The notes under the pieces were generated by a model, which saw only the letters and a program-made list of their open reading frames with translations, was not told where the DNA came from and made no database searches. A stretch of DNA of 64,000 nt, taken from Brucella haematophila (lineage in GTDB: Bacteria > Pseudomonadota > Alphaproteobacteria > Rhizobiales > Rhizobiaceae). The translations under genes were made by a program, and so were the position numbers. Location of the stretch: positions 124,001 through 188,000 of the forward strand of contig NZ_VCPE01000011.1 in assembly GCF_005938105.1 (NCBI RefSeq). Direction: 5' to 3'. Of this stretch, positions 7,872 to 18,429 are shown one piece after another. Within the stretch, counting starts at the first letter, position 1; every line of letters starts with the position of its first letter.

Positions 7872-9177
7872 AGTCCGTCGAGCGTGACGGGATCAGCGCG
7901 GTCGCCACGGCTGCCAGTGCAGCGACGATGGCAAAGATGTAAAAGTTCCATTGCGGGCCGACATTGAGGCTTGCGATCAAACCACCCAGAAGCGGACCCG
8001 ACAGCGCGCCAATGCGGGAGAAGCTCAGCGCCCATCCCGTTCCGGCAGAACGGATTGAGGAATCGAGCCGCTGCGCCAGAAAGCCTGTCAGCACCAGCGA
8101 CGCCGACACGGTGCCGAAACCGGCAATTGCGACGAACACATAGTTCATCAGCAGCGAGCCCTTGAAGGCAAGCGCCACGATGCCGAGAGCGCCCAGCGCA
8201 TAGGAACAGGCTACCGTGCGGCGCACGCCGAAGCGATCCGCCCATGTACCCAATACAATACCGCCGATTGCCGAGCTGAGGCTGAAAACGGCAAGGAACA
8301 ACAGGCTGTTGCCGAGATCGTAACCGTTCTTGCGCATGATCTGCGGCAGCCATTGCGCGAGACCATAGACCAGCAGCAGCCCCATGAAGAGCGCGATCCA
8401 GAAGCACGCGGTTTCGAATGCCTTTTTCGGCGAGAAGATTTCATTGAAAACGGTGCGCCAGCCGACCTTGCCATGCTTGCGGACAATCGCCGCCGGAACC
8501 CCGACGCCCATGCGCTGCGCCGTCTTGCGCGCCGCATCGTGCTTGCCGCGCTGGACCAGCGATTCCACGCTTTCCGGCAGAAATGCGAGGAAGATAGGCA
8601 CAAACAGCAGCGGCACCGCACCGATCAAAACGATGGTGCGCCAGCCATGGGCTTCAAGAAAGCCGCGACCGCAGAGGGCGGCGGCGAGCAATCCCATGGA
8701 ATAACCCGAATACATGAGTCCGTAATTGAAGCTCTTCTTCTTCACCGGGGAATATTCAACCGTCAGCGCTGCCGCGACTGGAATAATTCCACCGAGACCA
8801 ATGCCCGAAATGAATCGGCTCAATCCGAAGATGAAGGGTGTCGGTGCCATCGCGCTGACAATCATGCAAAGCGAAAACACGGTGATGCAGGCGACGAACA
8901 GCGGCTTGCGTCCATGAAGCTCGCTCAGCGTGCCTGCCAGAATACCGCCGATCAGCATGCCGATCACCGTATAGCTGCCGATGGCGCCAAGCTCTATCGG
9001 CGTCAGCTGCCAGACCGGATCGACGGACAAGGCGGGCAGAATGGCCCCGATGACGCCAACATCATAGCCTTCCGCGAAAATCGCAAGCCAGCACAGGCCA
9101 ACGACGAGCAAACTCTTGCCTGCCGATATTTCCTTTCCGGCAATAGCCGGCGCGTCTATGCTCCGGGCTTGAGACAT
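7870..9177 (-). CDS. MFS transporter, aromatic acid:H+ symporter (AAHS) type
   Basis: A 435-residue MFS protein with about twelve membrane segments. FAEGYDVGVIGAILPAL in helix 1 (the D lies in helix 1, as in PcaK/BenK/MhpT) and ELHGRKPLF in the loop between helices 2 and 3 are typical of aromatic-acid symporters. It starts 43 bases after iorB and probably ends the iorA-iorB-transporter operon, so uptake of an indole-related or aromatic 2-oxoacid is plausible. Its stop codon lies in the arm of the intergenic repeat at 7861-7871. Confidence 0.82.
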   Translation of the reverse strand: MSQARSIDAPAIAGKEISAGKSLLVVGLCWLAIFAEGYDVGVIGAILPALSVDPVWQLTPIELGAIGSYTVIGMLIGGILAGTLSELHGRKPLFVACITVFSLCMIVSAMAPTPFIFGLSRFISGIGLGGIIPVAAALTVEYSPVKKKSFNYGLMYSGYSMGLLAAALCGRGFLEAHGWRTIVLIGAVPLLFVPIFLAFLPESVESLVQRGKHDAARKTAQRMGVGVPAAIVRKHGKVGWRTVFNEIFSPKKAFETACFWIALFMGLLLVYGLAQWLPQIMRKNGYDLGNSLLFLAVFSLSSAIGGIVLGTWADRFGVRRTVACSYALGALGIVALAFKGSLLMNYVFVAIAGFGTVSASLVLTGFLAQRLDSSIRSAGTGWALSFSRIGALSGPLLGGLIASLNVGPQWNFYIFAIVAALAAVATALIPSRSTD

Positions 9178-9220
9178 AGCTTTCCCCTTTTATTTTGAAT
9201 TGGCGAAGCGCGCCCTTTGA

Positions 9221-10771
9221 TCAGAGCGTCGCGATTGTTTTCAGAGCGCCATCGAGCGCAATGCCCTGTTCATCCAGCAGGGCCGCCTGCCGCAGACGGC
9301 GCAGCCAGGCTGCGCCGTCGTCCCGCTCGCTTAGAGCGGGCAACGCGGACATGACGCGGTCGAATTTCGACAGGCCACGCGAATGCGTATCGGAATAACC
9401 CTTGACCAGACGGCGACAGCCCAGAACCTCAACCGCGAGATCATAGTTCTTGGGCAAGGCGGCCAGCGCCTGTGCCAGCCAGGCCTCGCAATGTTCCATC
9501 TCGCGCTGATGGCGCAGGCTGCCGCGCCGGAAACGACGCAGGCCCGACACGACATAAAGCCCGGTGAACCAGAACAGCGTTCCCGTATTCACCCTGCGAC
9601 CTTTGCTGATGCGCTTGTCGAGCCATGCAAAGAGCTTCGGGCGATTTTCGATCCATGCCCCGATGCCTCTCGGCAATGTGCCGCACACTTCTTCCATGCG
9701 CGGATGCATATACTCGGTCGTATAGGCGATCTGATCCTTCTTGAGGCCGATGTCCTTGCGCACCCGCTCGAACCGCGAGCCGCGCACCTTGATATCGGCC
9801 ACCCGAACCACATCGTCATAGGCCATGGCGACAGCGACATATTTCGCCGCCTGTACGGTGAAGGCAAAGCCATGCGCCGTGCCGCCATTGGCAAGATCGG
9901 CCTTGAGCATCGCGGCGCAGCGGTTCAGATATTCATCGGCATAGGCCGGGTCCTGAAACTCGGTCAGTTTCTTGATGCCCGCAAAAAGCATCGGATGGCA
10001 TTCGCCCGGAAACTCACTGCGGATGCGCTTGATAAGCCCGTCAAGTGCTGGATGATCGGACCGCTCTGGCAGAGGATCCAGCCGCTTTGCAGGCGTTGCC
10101 GCCAGCTTGTCATTCGCACCGCCAAGTGCGCGCTGATAGGCGGCCTCAAAAGCTCTCAGGCTTGCCTCAATGCCTTTACCGCCGGACTTGATAGTCGTTT
10201 CAAAGGCGGCTTTGTCGAAAGGCAAAGCACCGGAAGCCGCAAGCGCGCCGAACAAAGCCGAAGACACCACGCTGCCGCTTTTCGTTGCCAGCGCTTCCAT
10301 ATCAAAAGCGATGGTTTTGCGCGCAGCAAAGGCTGTCGCGTCCTCAACGACCACCGGATTGCCGATGCCGTCACCCGGCTTTTCCTTTTCGCCCACCGCG
10401 AAAGAGCGATGGGTGGAGGTGATGAGCAAGGTCTTGTCCGGCGTCACAAGGCCGCGCAGCACCGAGCGCCCCGCTTCCATCAGTTCAGCCGCAATGACGA
10501 TATCAACGTCGCCGGGTGTCGGCATCAGTGACAGGATCGGATGCGCCCCTTCACGGGCCCGCAACAGCTCAAGATAATAGATCGTTGCGCCGGTTCTCTG
10601 CGCCACGCCGGGTACGGAGGTGGTCTGCGCAACCCAACCATTATTTTCCGCCAGCGCCACAACCCAGTCGGCCAGAACGCCACCGCCCTGCCCGCCCATG
10701 GCGAGAATGGCAATCGATAGCGGTTTGTCCTGCGAAAGAAGAGCGGACGGCGATGCATTCAGTGTAGACAT
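9221..10771 (-). CDS. iorB: 2-oxoacid:acceptor oxidoreductase, gamma-type subunit (IorB-like)
   Basis: A 516-residue protein whose N-terminal 200 residues are the pyruvate/indolepyruvate oxidoreductase gamma domain (AILAMGGQGGGVLADW at the start, PGVAQRTGATIYYLE next). The long C-terminal half resembles the extension found in proteobacterial IorB proteins. With IorA it should oxidatively decarboxylate an aryl 2-oxoacid to an acyl-CoA. The ATG at 10771 lies 10 bases after the iorA stop; an in-frame start further upstream would lie inside iorA. Indolepyruvate is the textbook substrate, but the neighbourhood makes isatinate or another 2-oxoacid possible. Confidence 0.83.
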   Translation of the reverse strand: MSTLNASPSALLSQDKPLSIAILAMGGQGGGVLADWVVALAENNGWVAQTTSVPGVAQRTGATIYYLELLRAREGAHPILSLMPTPGDVDIVIAAELMEAGRSVLRGLVTPDKTLLITSTHRSFAVGEKEKPGDGIGNPVVVEDATAFAARKTIAFDMEALATKSGSVVSSALFGALAASGALPFDKAAFETTIKSGGKGIEASLRAFEAAYQRALGGANDKLAATPAKRLDPLPERSDHPALDGLIKRIRSEFPGECHPMLFAGIKKLTEFQDPAYADEYLNRCAAMLKADLANGGTAHGFAFTVQAAKYVAVAMAYDDVVRVADIKVRGSRFERVRKDIGLKKDQIAYTTEYMHPRMEEVCGTLPRGIGAWIENRPKLFAWLDKRISKGRRVNTGTLFWFTGLYVVSGLRRFRRGSLRHQREMEHCEAWLAQALAALPKNYDLAVEVLGCRRLVKGYSDTHSRGLSKFDRVMSALPALSERDDGAAWLRRLRQAALLDEQGIALDGALKTIATL

Positions 10772-10781
10772 GGCCTGTTCC

Positions 10782-12935
10782 TCAATCCGCAAAGACAATG
10801 CGCGATGCGCGGCGGCGCTTTTGCAGCCAGCCAATGACACCGGAGCGCAGACGATGCACGAACTTGTCCCAACCCGTCGGATTGTGGATGACATCGGCGC
10901 GATAGAAAGACGGGCACAAAACCGCCGCTTCCGAAACCTCACCGCAATTGCCGCAACCAACGCAGGAATTGTCGATGGCCGCGACCGGATCGTCCTTCAG
11001 CGGATCGTCGGTGTGCTTCACCGAAAGCGAAGGGCAGCCCGACAGACGAATACAGGCGTGATCGCCGGTGCACACATCCTCATCGACACCGAAACGCTGC
11101 TTGACCATCCGCTTGCCGTCCTTGACGGCCTTGGCGAATTGCGGCTTCACGCGGCGCTGCTTGTTGAGCATGCATTCCGACGATGCCACGATGATCTTCG
11201 GGCCTTTTTCTTCCGTCGTCAGCGCTTCCTTCAGCGTGTCGCGCATCTTTGCAACGTCATAGGTGTGGTCGATCTGGCGAACCCAGCCTGCACCAATTCC
11301 CTTGACCGCATCGACGATGGAATTGTTGGTCTTGCGGCGCGGATTGATCGCCCTGGAGGACATCACGTCCTGACCGCCCGTCGCCGACGAATAGTAATTG
11401 TCGACCACGAGGATGACGCCATCCTGCTTGTTGAAGACGGCATTGCCGACCGAAGTGGCAAGTCCATTGTGCCAGAAACCACCATCGCCCATCACCGAAA
11501 TGGAGCGTTTGCCCGCTGGCACGTTGAAAGCGGAAGCCGAGGCCGGACCAAGGCCGTAACCCATGGTCGTGCCACCGAGATTGAACGGCGGCAGAATGGA
11601 GAACAGGTGGCAGCCAATATCGGCTGAAACGTGATGCTCGCCCAGCTCCTTCTCCACCAGCTTCATGGCGGCGAAGATCGGGCGTTCCGGGCAACCGGTG
11701 CAGAAACCGGCGGGGCGCGGCGGCACCACTTCGGCCAGCGCCTTGACGCGTTCATCGGCCAGAACCGGCGATGGATCGGGCAGCGGCGGACGGTTGCCAA
11801 GCAATTGCGGCGCATGCGCATCGAAGAATGCCGTCAGGCCCTTAAGAAGCACAGGCGTTGTGTATTCGCCGCCCAGCGGCAGCACATCCTTGCCGGACAG
11901 TTTTGTCTGGATATCGCGGCGGCGCAGCAGCGTATGCAGCGCCTGCTCGATATATTCAGGCGCGCCCTCCTCCAGCATCACCACGGCTTTCTTGCCGGCA
12001 ACGAAGTCAATGACCTCGTCGTCTATCATCGGATAGGCGACATTCATCACATAGAGAGGAACCCGGCTTTCGCCGTAAACATCGGCCAGCCCCATTTGCT
12101 GCAAGGCGCGCATAGCGCTGTTGTAAAGCCCGCCTTGCAGGATGATGCCGACATCGCCCTCTTGCGGGCCGAAATATTCATTGAGACGATTGGCTTTGAC
12201 GAACTCGACGGCAGCAGGCCAGCGCTTCTCCAGCTTTTCCTTCTCGTGCAGGAAGGATGCGGGCGGCAGGACGATGCGGTTCACGTCGCGCCTTGGATTT
12301 TCCAGCGCTTCGGCAAGCGTGTGGGCAGGCCGCTTGTTATCCTTCGCAACAAACTGACCATGCACATGGCAGCTGCGAATGCCGACCTGCAACATGACCG
12401 GTGTGTTGGAGGCTTCCGACAGTTCAAAGCCTTTTTCAACGGCTTCCACGATCGAAGGCAGATTGGGCCGTGGCGTCAAAAGCCACATTTGCGATTTCAT
12501 CGCATAGGCGTGGCTACGCTCCTGCATGATGGAGGAGCCTTCACCGTAATCTTCACCGATGATGACCAGCGCGCCGCCGGTCACACCGCCGGAGGCAAGA
12601 TTGGACAGGGCGTCAGAGGCGACATTGGTGCCAGCCGTCGATTTCCAGGTGACCGCACCGCGCACCGGATACATCACGGAAGCGGAAAGCATGGCCGCAG
12701 CCGCAGCTTCCGATGCGGACGATTCGAAATGGACGCCCAGATCTTCCATCACGTCCTTCGCATCGGCGAGAACGTCCATAAGGTGGGAAATCGGCGAACC
12801 CTGATAGCCGCCAACATAGGAAACGCCCGATTGCAGCAGCGCCTTGGTGATGGCGAGAATGCCTTCACCGCTAAAAATATCGCCTTCGCCGAGCTTCAGA
12901 TCCTCGACTTCACGGGCGAATGAGCGCTCCGCCAT
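10782..12935 (-). CDS. iorA: indolepyruvate ferredoxin oxidoreductase alpha-type subunit (TPP enzyme)
   Basis: A 717-residue IorA-type protein. The pyrimidine-binding domain is N-terminal (GYQGSPISHLMDVL), the pyrophosphate-binding domain lies around residues 430-560 (SVMGDGGFWHNGLATSVGN, then VDNYYSSATGGQ), and the C-terminal ferredoxin-like tail carries CTGDHACIRLSGCP and CVGCGNCG...LCP cysteine sets for [4Fe-4S] clusters. The enzyme transfers electrons to ferredoxin or an equivalent carrier and makes an acyl-CoA from an aryl 2-oxoacid. It is divergent from the 2-aminobenzoyl-CoA monooxygenase operon across a 280-base regulatory spacer. Confidence 0.88.
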   Translation of the reverse strand: MAERSFAREVEDLKLGEGDIFSGEGILAITKALLQSGVSYVGGYQGSPISHLMDVLADAKDVMEDLGVHFESSASEAAAAAMLSASVMYPVRGAVTWKSTAGTNVASDALSNLASGGVTGGALVIIGEDYGEGSSIMQERSHAYAMKSQMWLLTPRPNLPSIVEAVEKGFELSEASNTPVMLQVGIRSCHVHGQFVAKDNKRPAHTLAEALENPRRDVNRIVLPPASFLHEKEKLEKRWPAAVEFVKANRLNEYFGPQEGDVGIILQGGLYNSAMRALQQMGLADVYGESRVPLYVMNVAYPMIDDEVIDFVAGKKAVVMLEEGAPEYIEQALHTLLRRRDIQTKLSGKDVLPLGGEYTTPVLLKGLTAFFDAHAPQLLGNRPPLPDPSPVLADERVKALAEVVPPRPAGFCTGCPERPIFAAMKLVEKELGEHHVSADIGCHLFSILPPFNLGGTTMGYGLGPASASAFNVPAGKRSISVMGDGGFWHNGLATSVGNAVFNKQDGVILVVDNYYSSATGGQDVMSSRAINPRRKTNNSIVDAVKGIGAGWVRQIDHTYDVAKMRDTLKEALTTEEKGPKIIVASSECMLNKQRRVKPQFAKAVKDGKRMVKQRFGVDEDVCTGDHACIRLSGCPSLSVKHTDDPLKDDPVAAIDNSCVGCGNCGEVSEAAVLCPSFYRADVIHNPTGWDKFVHRLRSGVIGWLQKRRRASRIVFAD

Positions 12936-12982
12936 GACAATTCCCCTTTTCCGTTTGCCGGAATATCAATTCATTTGCATCA

Positions 12983-13002
12983 GCATATTTTCTAATTCTA
13001 AA
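12983..13002. promoter_or_regulatory. A/T-rich motif shared with the spacer at 21.5 kb
   Basis: The sequence GCATATTTTCTAATTCTAA lies 48 bases upstream of iorA. A nearly identical copy, differing by a one-base insertion and one substitution, occurs at 21524-21543 upstream of the isatin-hydrolase-like gene. A related TTTGCATATTTCTG lies at 13044-13057. This may be an operator or an upstream activating site common to both transcription units. Confidence 0.35.
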
Positions 13003-13115
13003 CTGTGTCAATAGCGCTTTTCAGAACGATTATAATTATTGCATTTGCATATTTCTGTTTGGAGGCATTTTCCATGCTCCATGACGGAATGTGAGAAAGG
13101 CCGCGATTTTTTCGC

Positions 13116-13143
13116 TTGACGTGCTTGAGCACCCAATTATATT
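13116..13143 (+). promoter_or_regulatory. candidate sigma70-type promoter of the 2-aminobenzoyl-CoA operon
   Basis: TTGACG at 13116-13121 and TATATT at 13138-13143 are separated by 16 bases and point at the gene starting at 13216. The -10 element overlaps the palindrome at 13140-13157, so a bound repressor would block transcription. Confidence 0.5.
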
Positions 13144-13157
13144 TTAAGCTTAAAATA
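13140..13157. promoter_or_regulatory. 18-bp perfect palindrome, candidate MarR operator
   Basis: TATTTTAAGCTTAAAATA is a perfect palindrome covering the -10 region and probable start site of the downstream operon. A degenerate 16-bp version (13 of 16 positions equal) occurs at 21424-21439 in front of the MarR gene at 20.8 kb. That pattern fits a MarR repressor controlling both itself and this operon. Confidence 0.5.
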
Positions 13158-13215
13158 ATTAACCGGCTCCGTTCGGCAAATATCGGTCGGCAGCAAATCG
13201 GAAAGGGAACTCAAC

Positions 13216-15540
13216 ATGCGTATCGTGTGTATTGGAGGAGGTCCGGCCGGCCTTTATTTCGGCCTTCTGATGAAGAAGCTTCATCCGGAACATGACATTA
13301 CGGTTGTGGAGCGGAACCGCCCCTATGACACCTTCGGCTGGGGTGTGGTGTTTTCCGACGCGACCATGGAATCCATGAAGGTCTGGGACCCGGAAAGTGC
13401 AGCCGAAATTCAGGACGCCTTCAATCACTGGGACGATATCGAGGTGCTGTTCAAGGGCACGCGCCAGCGCACCAGCGGTCATGGCTTTGTCGGCATCGGC
13501 CGCAAGCGCCTGCTCAACATTCTTCAGCTGCGCTGCGAAGCGCTGGGCGTGAAGCTTCAGTTTGAAACCGACGTGGAAAGCGATCTCGATTTCCCCGATG
13601 CCGATCTCATCATCGCTTCGGACGGCCTTAACTCCCGTATTCGCAATCGCTATGAGGACGTGTTCGAGCCCGATCTGATCGTGCGGCCCAATCGCTATAT
13701 CTGGCTTGGCACGGAAAAGCTGTTCGACGCCTTTACCTTCGATTTCCGCAAGACCGATCACGGCTGGTTCCAGGCGCATATCTACAAGTTCGACGACAAG
13801 ACCTCGACCTTCATCATAGAAACCACAGAGGAAGCCTATCTGGCGCACGGGCTGGACCAGATGGACCAGACTGCCTCCATCGATTTCTGCGAAAAGCTTT
13901 TTGCGGAGACGCTGGAAGGCGTACCGCTGATGACCAATGCGCGCCATATGCGCGGCTCGGCCTGGCTGAACTTCAACCGCCTGATTTGCGGAAAATGGAG
14001 CCACTTCAACGGCAATTCCCATGTCGTGTTGATGGGTGACGCAGCCCATACCGCGCATTTCGCCATCGGATCGGGCACCAAACTTGCCATCGACGACGCG
14101 ATTGAACTGGCCAACCAGTTCCAGAAGCTCGGTCACGGCAAGGAAGGCATTCCTGAAGTGCTGCATGCCTATGAGGAAATCCGCCGGGTCGATGTTGCAC
14201 GCATTCAGAACGCTGCGCGCAACGCCATGGAATGGTTCGAGGTCGTCGGCCAACGTTATGCCGACACGCTGGAGCCGGAACAGTTCATGTATTCCATGCT
14301 CACGCGTTCGCAGCGCATCAGCCACGAAAATCTGCGTCTGCGCGACAAGAACTGGCTCGAAGGCTATGAGCGCTGGTTTGCCCGCAAGCAGGGGCTGAAC
14401 GTAACGGAAGACGAGCGTTGCCTGCCGCCGATGTTCACGCCCTACACGCTGCGCGGTGTGACGCTGCCAAACCGCATCGTCGTGTCGCCGATGGCAATGT
14501 ATTCCGCGAGCGATGGCCTTATCGACGATTTCCATATGGTGCATCTGGGCAGCCGCGCCATGGGCGGCGCGGGACTGGTCTTTGCCGAAATGACCTGTGT
14601 GTCACCCGATGCGCGGATCACCCCCGGCTGTCTCGGCATCTGGAACGATGCACAGGCCGAAGGCTGGAAGCGCGTTGTCGATTTCGTGCACGGCAACAGC
14701 AATGCCAAGGTTGCCATGCAGATCGGCCATGCCGGACGTAAAGGCGCGACCAAGCTTGCATGGGAAGGCATTGACCAGCCGCTGGACGACGGCGCGTGGC
14801 CGCTGCTGTCCGCCTCCGCCCTCCCCTACCTCAAGCACAGCCAGACGCCGAAGGCGATGGACCGCGCCGATATGGATCGGGTGAAAGCGGATTTCGTCGC
14901 CGCCACCAAACGCGCGGCTGAAGCTGGCGTCGATTGGCTCGAACTGCACTGTGCCCATGGCTATCTTCTGTCGAGCTTCCTGTCGCCGCTCACCAACCGG
15001 CGCGAGGACGAATATGGCGGCAGCTATGAAAACCGCGCACGTTATCCGCTGGAAGTCTTCCACGCGGTTCGCGAAGTCTGGCCGCAGGATAAGCCGATCT
15101 CGGTTCGTCTTTCGTGCCACGACTGGTTTGAAGGCGGCAACACGCCGGAAGATGCAGCCATCTTTGCCGAGATGTTCAAGGCCGCAGGCGCCGATCTGAT
15201 CGACTGTTCGTCGGGTCAGGTCTGGAAGGAAGAAAAGCCGGTTTATGGCCGTCTGTTCCAGACCCCGTTCTCCGACAAGATCCGCAACGAAATCCACATT
15301 CCGACGATCGCCGTCGGTGCGATTTCGGAAGCCGATCATGCGAATTCGATCATCGCCGCCGGGCGCGCCGATCTCTGCGCTGTGGCACGCCCGCATCTTG
15401 CCGATCCGGCATGGGCGCTGCACGAGGCGGCGAAAATCGGCATCAACTCTATCGCGTGGCCGAAGCAATATCGCTCCAGCAAGTATCAGTATGAAGCCAA
15501 TCTCGCCCGCGCCGCTGCTGCACCGCAAGGCGCGAAATAG
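13216..15540 (+). CDS. 2-aminobenzoyl-CoA monooxygenase/reductase-type fusion enzyme
   Basis: A 774-residue fusion. Residues 1-400 are a class A FAD monooxygenase ([15 protein letters not shown] at residues 7-21; second FAD motif [16 protein letters not shown] near 274). Residues 405-774 are an Old Yellow Enzyme domain ([20 protein letters not shown]; ring motif [19 protein letters not shown] near 577). This architecture is that of 2-aminobenzoyl-CoA monooxygenase/reductase and of proteins annotated as bifunctional salicylyl-CoA 5-hydroxylase. The first activity hydroxylates the ring at C5 with NADH and O2; the second reduces and dearomatises it. The ATG at 13216 follows GGAAAGGGA. It is first in a tightly packed operon ending at 20818. 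Confidence 0.88.
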   Translation: MRIVCIGGGPAGLYFGLLMKKLHPEHDITVVERNRPYDTFGWGVVFSDATMESMKVWDPESAAEIQDAFNHWDDIEVLFKGTRQRTSGHGFVGIGRKRLLNILQLRCEALGVKLQFETDVESDLDFPDADLIIASDGLNSRIRNRYEDVFEPDLIVRPNRYIWLGTEKLFDAFTFDFRKTDHGWFQAHIYKFDDKTSTFIIETTEEAYLAHGLDQMDQTASIDFCEKLFAETLEGVPLMTNARHMRGSAWLNFNRLICGKWSHFNGNSHVVLMGDAAHTAHFAIGSGTKLAIDDAIELANQFQKLGHGKEGIPEVLHAYEEIRRVDVARIQNAARNAMEWFEVVGQRYADTLEPEQFMYSMLTRSQRISHENLRLRDKNWLEGYERWFARKQGLNVTEDERCLPPMFTPYTLRGVTLPNRIVVSPMAMYSASDGLIDDFHMVHLGSRAMGGAGLVFAEMTCVSPDARITPGCLGIWNDAQAEGWKRVVDFVHGNSNAKVAMQIGHAGRKGATKLAWEGIDQPLDDGAWPLLSASALPYLKHSQTPKAMDRADMDRVKADFVAATKRAAEAGVDWLELHCAHGYLLSSFLSPLTNRREDEYGGSYENRARYPLEVFHAVREVWPQDKPISVRLSCHDWFEGGNTPEDAAIFAEMFKAAGADLIDCSSGQVWKEEKPVYGRLFQTPFSDKIRNEIHIPTIAVGAISEADHANSIIAAGRADLCAVARPHLADPAWALHEAAKIGINSIAWPKQYRSSKYQYEANLARAAAAPQGAK

Positions 15541-15561
15541 AGCTGGTGAGATAACGGAGAG

Positions 15562-16368
15562 ATGGCGATGAACGATCCGGCTGTTGGCCTTGCCCTTTCT
15601 GGCAAACATGCGCTGGTTACCGGTGCCGGTAGCGGTATCGGCGCCGCTATCGCGGTGGGCCTTGCGCGCGCCGGGGCCAATGTGACCCTGGCGGGCCGCC
15701 GCCGCGAACCGCTGGAAGCAACTGCCGCCCTGTTGGACTGGCAGCGATGCTTCATTGCCGATGGTTTCGATGTGACAAACCGCGAAGCCATTGAGACCGG
15801 GTTGAACGGCGCGCGCGCCGCATTCGGGCCTGTCAGCATTCTTGTTAATAATGCCGGGGAAGCACCGAGCGCCCCTTTCGAGAAAACCAGTCTCGATATG
15901 TGGAGCCGCGTTCTCGACGTCGATCTCACCGGCGTCTTCAATGTGACGCAGGCGACCCTTGATGACATCAAGGCGGGCGGCAAAGGCGGGCGCATCATCA
16001 ATATCGCGTCGACGGCGGGCCTGAGCGGTTATTCTTATGTCTCGGCCTATTGCGCTGCAAAGCACGGGGTCGTCGGGTTGACCAGAGCGCTGGCGTTGGA
16101 ATTGGCCCGCAAGGGCGTAACCGTCAATGCCGTTTGCCCGGGCTTTACCGATACGCCGATCATTGCTCGTTCGATCCAGGCCATTGTCGCGAAGACCGGA
16201 CGGTCGGAGGACGATGTTCTGGCAGAATTCGTCAAGGCGAACCCGCAGGGACGCCTGATACAGCCTGAGGAAGTGGCTGAAACCGTGCTGTGGCTCACAT
16301 CGCCCGGCGCGCAATCGATAACTGGACAGGCGATAGCAATCGCCGGTGGGGAGGTAATGGCAGGATGA
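15562..16368 (+). CDS. short-chain dehydrogenase/reductase (hydroxyacyl-CoA dehydrogenase-like)
   Basis: A 268-residue classical SDR with the NAD(P)-binding motif TGAGSGIG (about residues 20-27), NNAG, and a YCAAK active site near residue 163. A serine about 14 residues earlier (INIASTAG) completes the catalytic set. It resembles 3-hydroxyacyl-CoA and 2-hydroxycyclohexanecarboxyl-CoA dehydrogenases. In this operon it would oxidise or reduce a hydroxy/oxo group on the alicyclic CoA ester made by the enzyme upstream. A second ATG two codons in is equally possible. The stop codon overlaps the start of the next gene (ATGA). Confidence 0.82.
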   Translation: MAMNDPAVGLALSGKHALVTGAGSGIGAAIAVGLARAGANVTLAGRRREPLEATAALLDWQRCFIADGFDVTNREAIETGLNGARAAFGPVSILVNNAGEAPSAPFEKTSLDMWSRVLDVDLTGVFNVTQATLDDIKAGGKGGRIINIASTAGLSGYSYVSAYCAAKHGVVGLTRALALELARKGVTVNAVCPGFTDTPIIARSIQAIVAKTGRSEDDVLAEFVKANPQGRLIQPEEVAETVLWLTSPGAQSITGQAIAIAGGEVMAG

Positions 16369-17216
16369 ACGACGGCACAATTTCGATGGCGAGCAATCTG
16401 AAGCCTTTCAAGGATTATCAGGCCGAGCATTTTCTGTGGCAGACCAGCGAAGATGGGCGCGTTGCAACGCTGACCCTGAACCGCCCGGACCGCAAAAATC
16501 CGCTGACATTCGAAAGCTATGCCGAGCTTCGCGACCTGTTTCGCAATCTCGTCTATGCCTCCGACGTGCGCACCATCGTGCTGACCGGCGCTGGCGGAAA
16601 CTTCTCGTCGGGCGGCGATGTGTTCGAGATCATCGAACCGCTGACCAAAATGGCGATGCCCGACCTTCTGGCTTTCACGCGCATGACTGGCGATGTCGTC
16701 AAGGCCATGCGCAAATGCCCGCAGCAGATCATTGCCGCCGTTGACGGCATTTGCGCTGGTGCTGGCGCTATTCTGGCCATGGCATCGGATTTGCGCATCG
16801 CAACACCGGAAGCCAAGACAGCCTTCCTCTTCACCCGCGTCGGTCTCGCGGGCGCAGATATGGGTGCCTGCGGCATTCTCCCGCGACTGATCGGTCAGGG
16901 CCGCGCATCGGAACTGCTTTATACCGGACGCTTCATGAGCGCCGACGAAGGCGAGCGCTGGGGCTTCTTCAATGCGCTGCATCCGCAGGGCGACCTCATC
17001 GGCAAGGCCGAAGCGCTGGCGCGCAACATCGCCGATGGCCCATGGTTCGCGCATGGCATGACCAAAACCATGCTCAATCAGGAATGGGCAATGGGCATTG
17101 AAGAGCTGGTGGAATCGGAAGCGCAAGCGCAGGCCATTTGCATGGCAACGCAGGATTTCCGTCGCGCCTTTGAGGCTTTCGCAGCCAAGCAGAAGCCCGT
17201 TTTCGAGGGGAACTGA
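16365..17216 (+). CDS. enoyl-CoA hydratase/isomerase family protein
   Basis: A 283-residue crotonase-fold protein. The oxyanion-hole segments [15 protein letters not shown] and [19 protein letters not shown] are clear. It may hydrate a ring double bond or hydrolytically open the alicyclic oxo-acyl-CoA ring; the crotonase superfamily includes both types. The ATG at 16365 overlaps the SDR stop in an ATGA arrangement, which favours translational coupling over starts further upstream in the same frame. Confidence 0.85.
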   Translation: MNDGTISMASNLKPFKDYQAEHFLWQTSEDGRVATLTLNRPDRKNPLTFESYAELRDLFRNLVYASDVRTIVLTGAGGNFSSGGDVFEIIEPLTKMAMPDLLAFTRMTGDVVKAMRKCPQQIIAAVDGICAGAGAILAMASDLRIATPEAKTAFLFTRVGLAGADMGACGILPRLIGQGRASELLYTGRFMSADEGERWGFFNALHPQGDLIGKAEALARNIADGPWFAHGMTKTMLNQEWAMGIEELVESEAQAQAICMATQDFRRAFEAFAAKQKPVFEGN

Positions 17217-17218
17217 CG

Positions 17219-18394
17219 ATGGATAGTTCCGCAGCAAAACCGCTCGTGCGGGAGCATCTCGACTGGCCGTTTTTTGACAAAACCCATACCGACTGGGCCG
17301 CAAAGCTCGATGCCTTTGCAGCGAGCCCGGCGCTGGCCGATGTCGATCACAGCGATACCGACAATGCCTGCCGCGCTTTGGTGAAAGCGCTGGGCCAAGC
17401 CGGGCTGCTGGAAGCGGCTGTCAGCCTGACCGGCGGCGAAGGCATCGATTCCCGCAAGCTTTGCATTGCCCGCGAGACACTGGCCTATCATGACGGTCTC
17501 GCCGATTTCGCTTTTGCCATGCAGGGCCTCGGCACCGGCGCGATCAGCCTGACCGCGTCGGACGAACTCAAGCAGGCCGTGTTGCCGAAAGTGGCAATCG
17601 GCGAATGGATTTCGGCTTTTGCGCTTTCGGAAAAACTGGCGGGGTCCGATGTGGCGGCGATGAGCTGTGCCGCCAGAGCCGACGGCGATGACTATGTGCT
17701 CGACGGTGAAAAGACCTGGATTTCCAATGGCGGCATCGCCGATGTCTACACCGTCTTTGCCCGCACGGGCGAAGCGCCCGGAACACGGGGCATTTCGGCC
17801 TTTGTGGTTTTCGCCACCGATCCCGGCTTTTCCATCGCGGAGCGCATCGATGTGATCGCGCCGCATCCGCTGGCCACGATCCGCTTCGACAATTGCCGCA
17901 TCCCCGCCTCGCGTCGCCTCGGCGCGCCGGGCGAAGGCTTCAAGATCGCCATGCGCACGCTCGATATTTTCCGCGCATCGGTTGCCGCAGCAGCACTTGG
18001 CTTTGCGCGCCGTGCAGCCAGCGAGGCGCTGTCCCATGCACGGTCGCGCCCGATGTTCGGTGGCGCATTGGCCGACTTGCAGCTGACGCAGGCCACGCTT
18101 GGAGACATGGCGACCGATATCGACGCCGCTGCGCTTCTGACTTATCGCGCAGCATGGCGGCGCGACGTTCAGAAGCTGAACACAACCAAGGAAGCCGCAA
18201 TGGCCAAGATGGTTGCGACGGAAAACGCCCAGCAAACCATCGACAAGGCCGTGCAAATGTTTGGCGGTCGCGGTGTGAAAAGCGGCGAAATCGTCGAGCG
18301 GCTTTATCGCGAGATCCGCGCACTTCGCATCTATGAGGGCGCAACCGAAGTGCAGAAACTCATTATCGCGCGCGAACTACTGAAGGCAAATTAA
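17219..18394 (+). CDS. acyl-CoA dehydrogenase
   Basis: A 391-residue acyl-CoA dehydrogenase. The FAD-binding middle region ([37 protein letters not shown]) and the C-terminal helical domain ending in [17 protein letters not shown] are typical. It would introduce an alpha,beta double bond in the CoA ester during breakdown of the dearomatised ring, passing electrons to ETF. It starts two bases after the hydratase stop. Confidence 0.88.
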   Translation: MDSSAAKPLVREHLDWPFFDKTHTDWAAKLDAFAASPALADVDHSDTDNACRALVKALGQAGLLEAAVSLTGGEGIDSRKLCIARETLAYHDGLADFAFAMQGLGTGAISLTASDELKQAVLPKVAIGEWISAFALSEKLAGSDVAAMSCAARADGDDYVLDGEKTWISNGGIADVYTVFARTGEAPGTRGISAFVVFATDPGFSIAERIDVIAPHPLATIRFDNCRIPASRRLGAPGEGFKIAMRTLDIFRASVAAAALGFARRAASEALSHARSRPMFGGALADLQLTQATLGDMATDIDAAALLTYRAAWRRDVQKLNTTKEAAMAKMVATENAQQTIDKAVQMFGGRGVKSGEIVERLYREIRALRIYEGATEVQKLIIARELLKAN

Positions 18395-18429
18395 AGCCCG
18401 CCACCGCGCGCATTTTCTGGAGATACAAC

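Noticed and set aside
11631-12923. Long open frame on the plus strand opposite iorA
   Set aside because: It lies fully antisense to a gene with clear TPP and iron-sulfur motifs and its translation is rich in H, R, Q and C with no recognisable family; typical of G/C-rich shadow frames.
14602-16380. 592-codon open frame on the minus strand opposite the OYE domain and SDR
   Set aside because: It crosses two well-supported genes, shows no motif, and has no ribosome-binding site.
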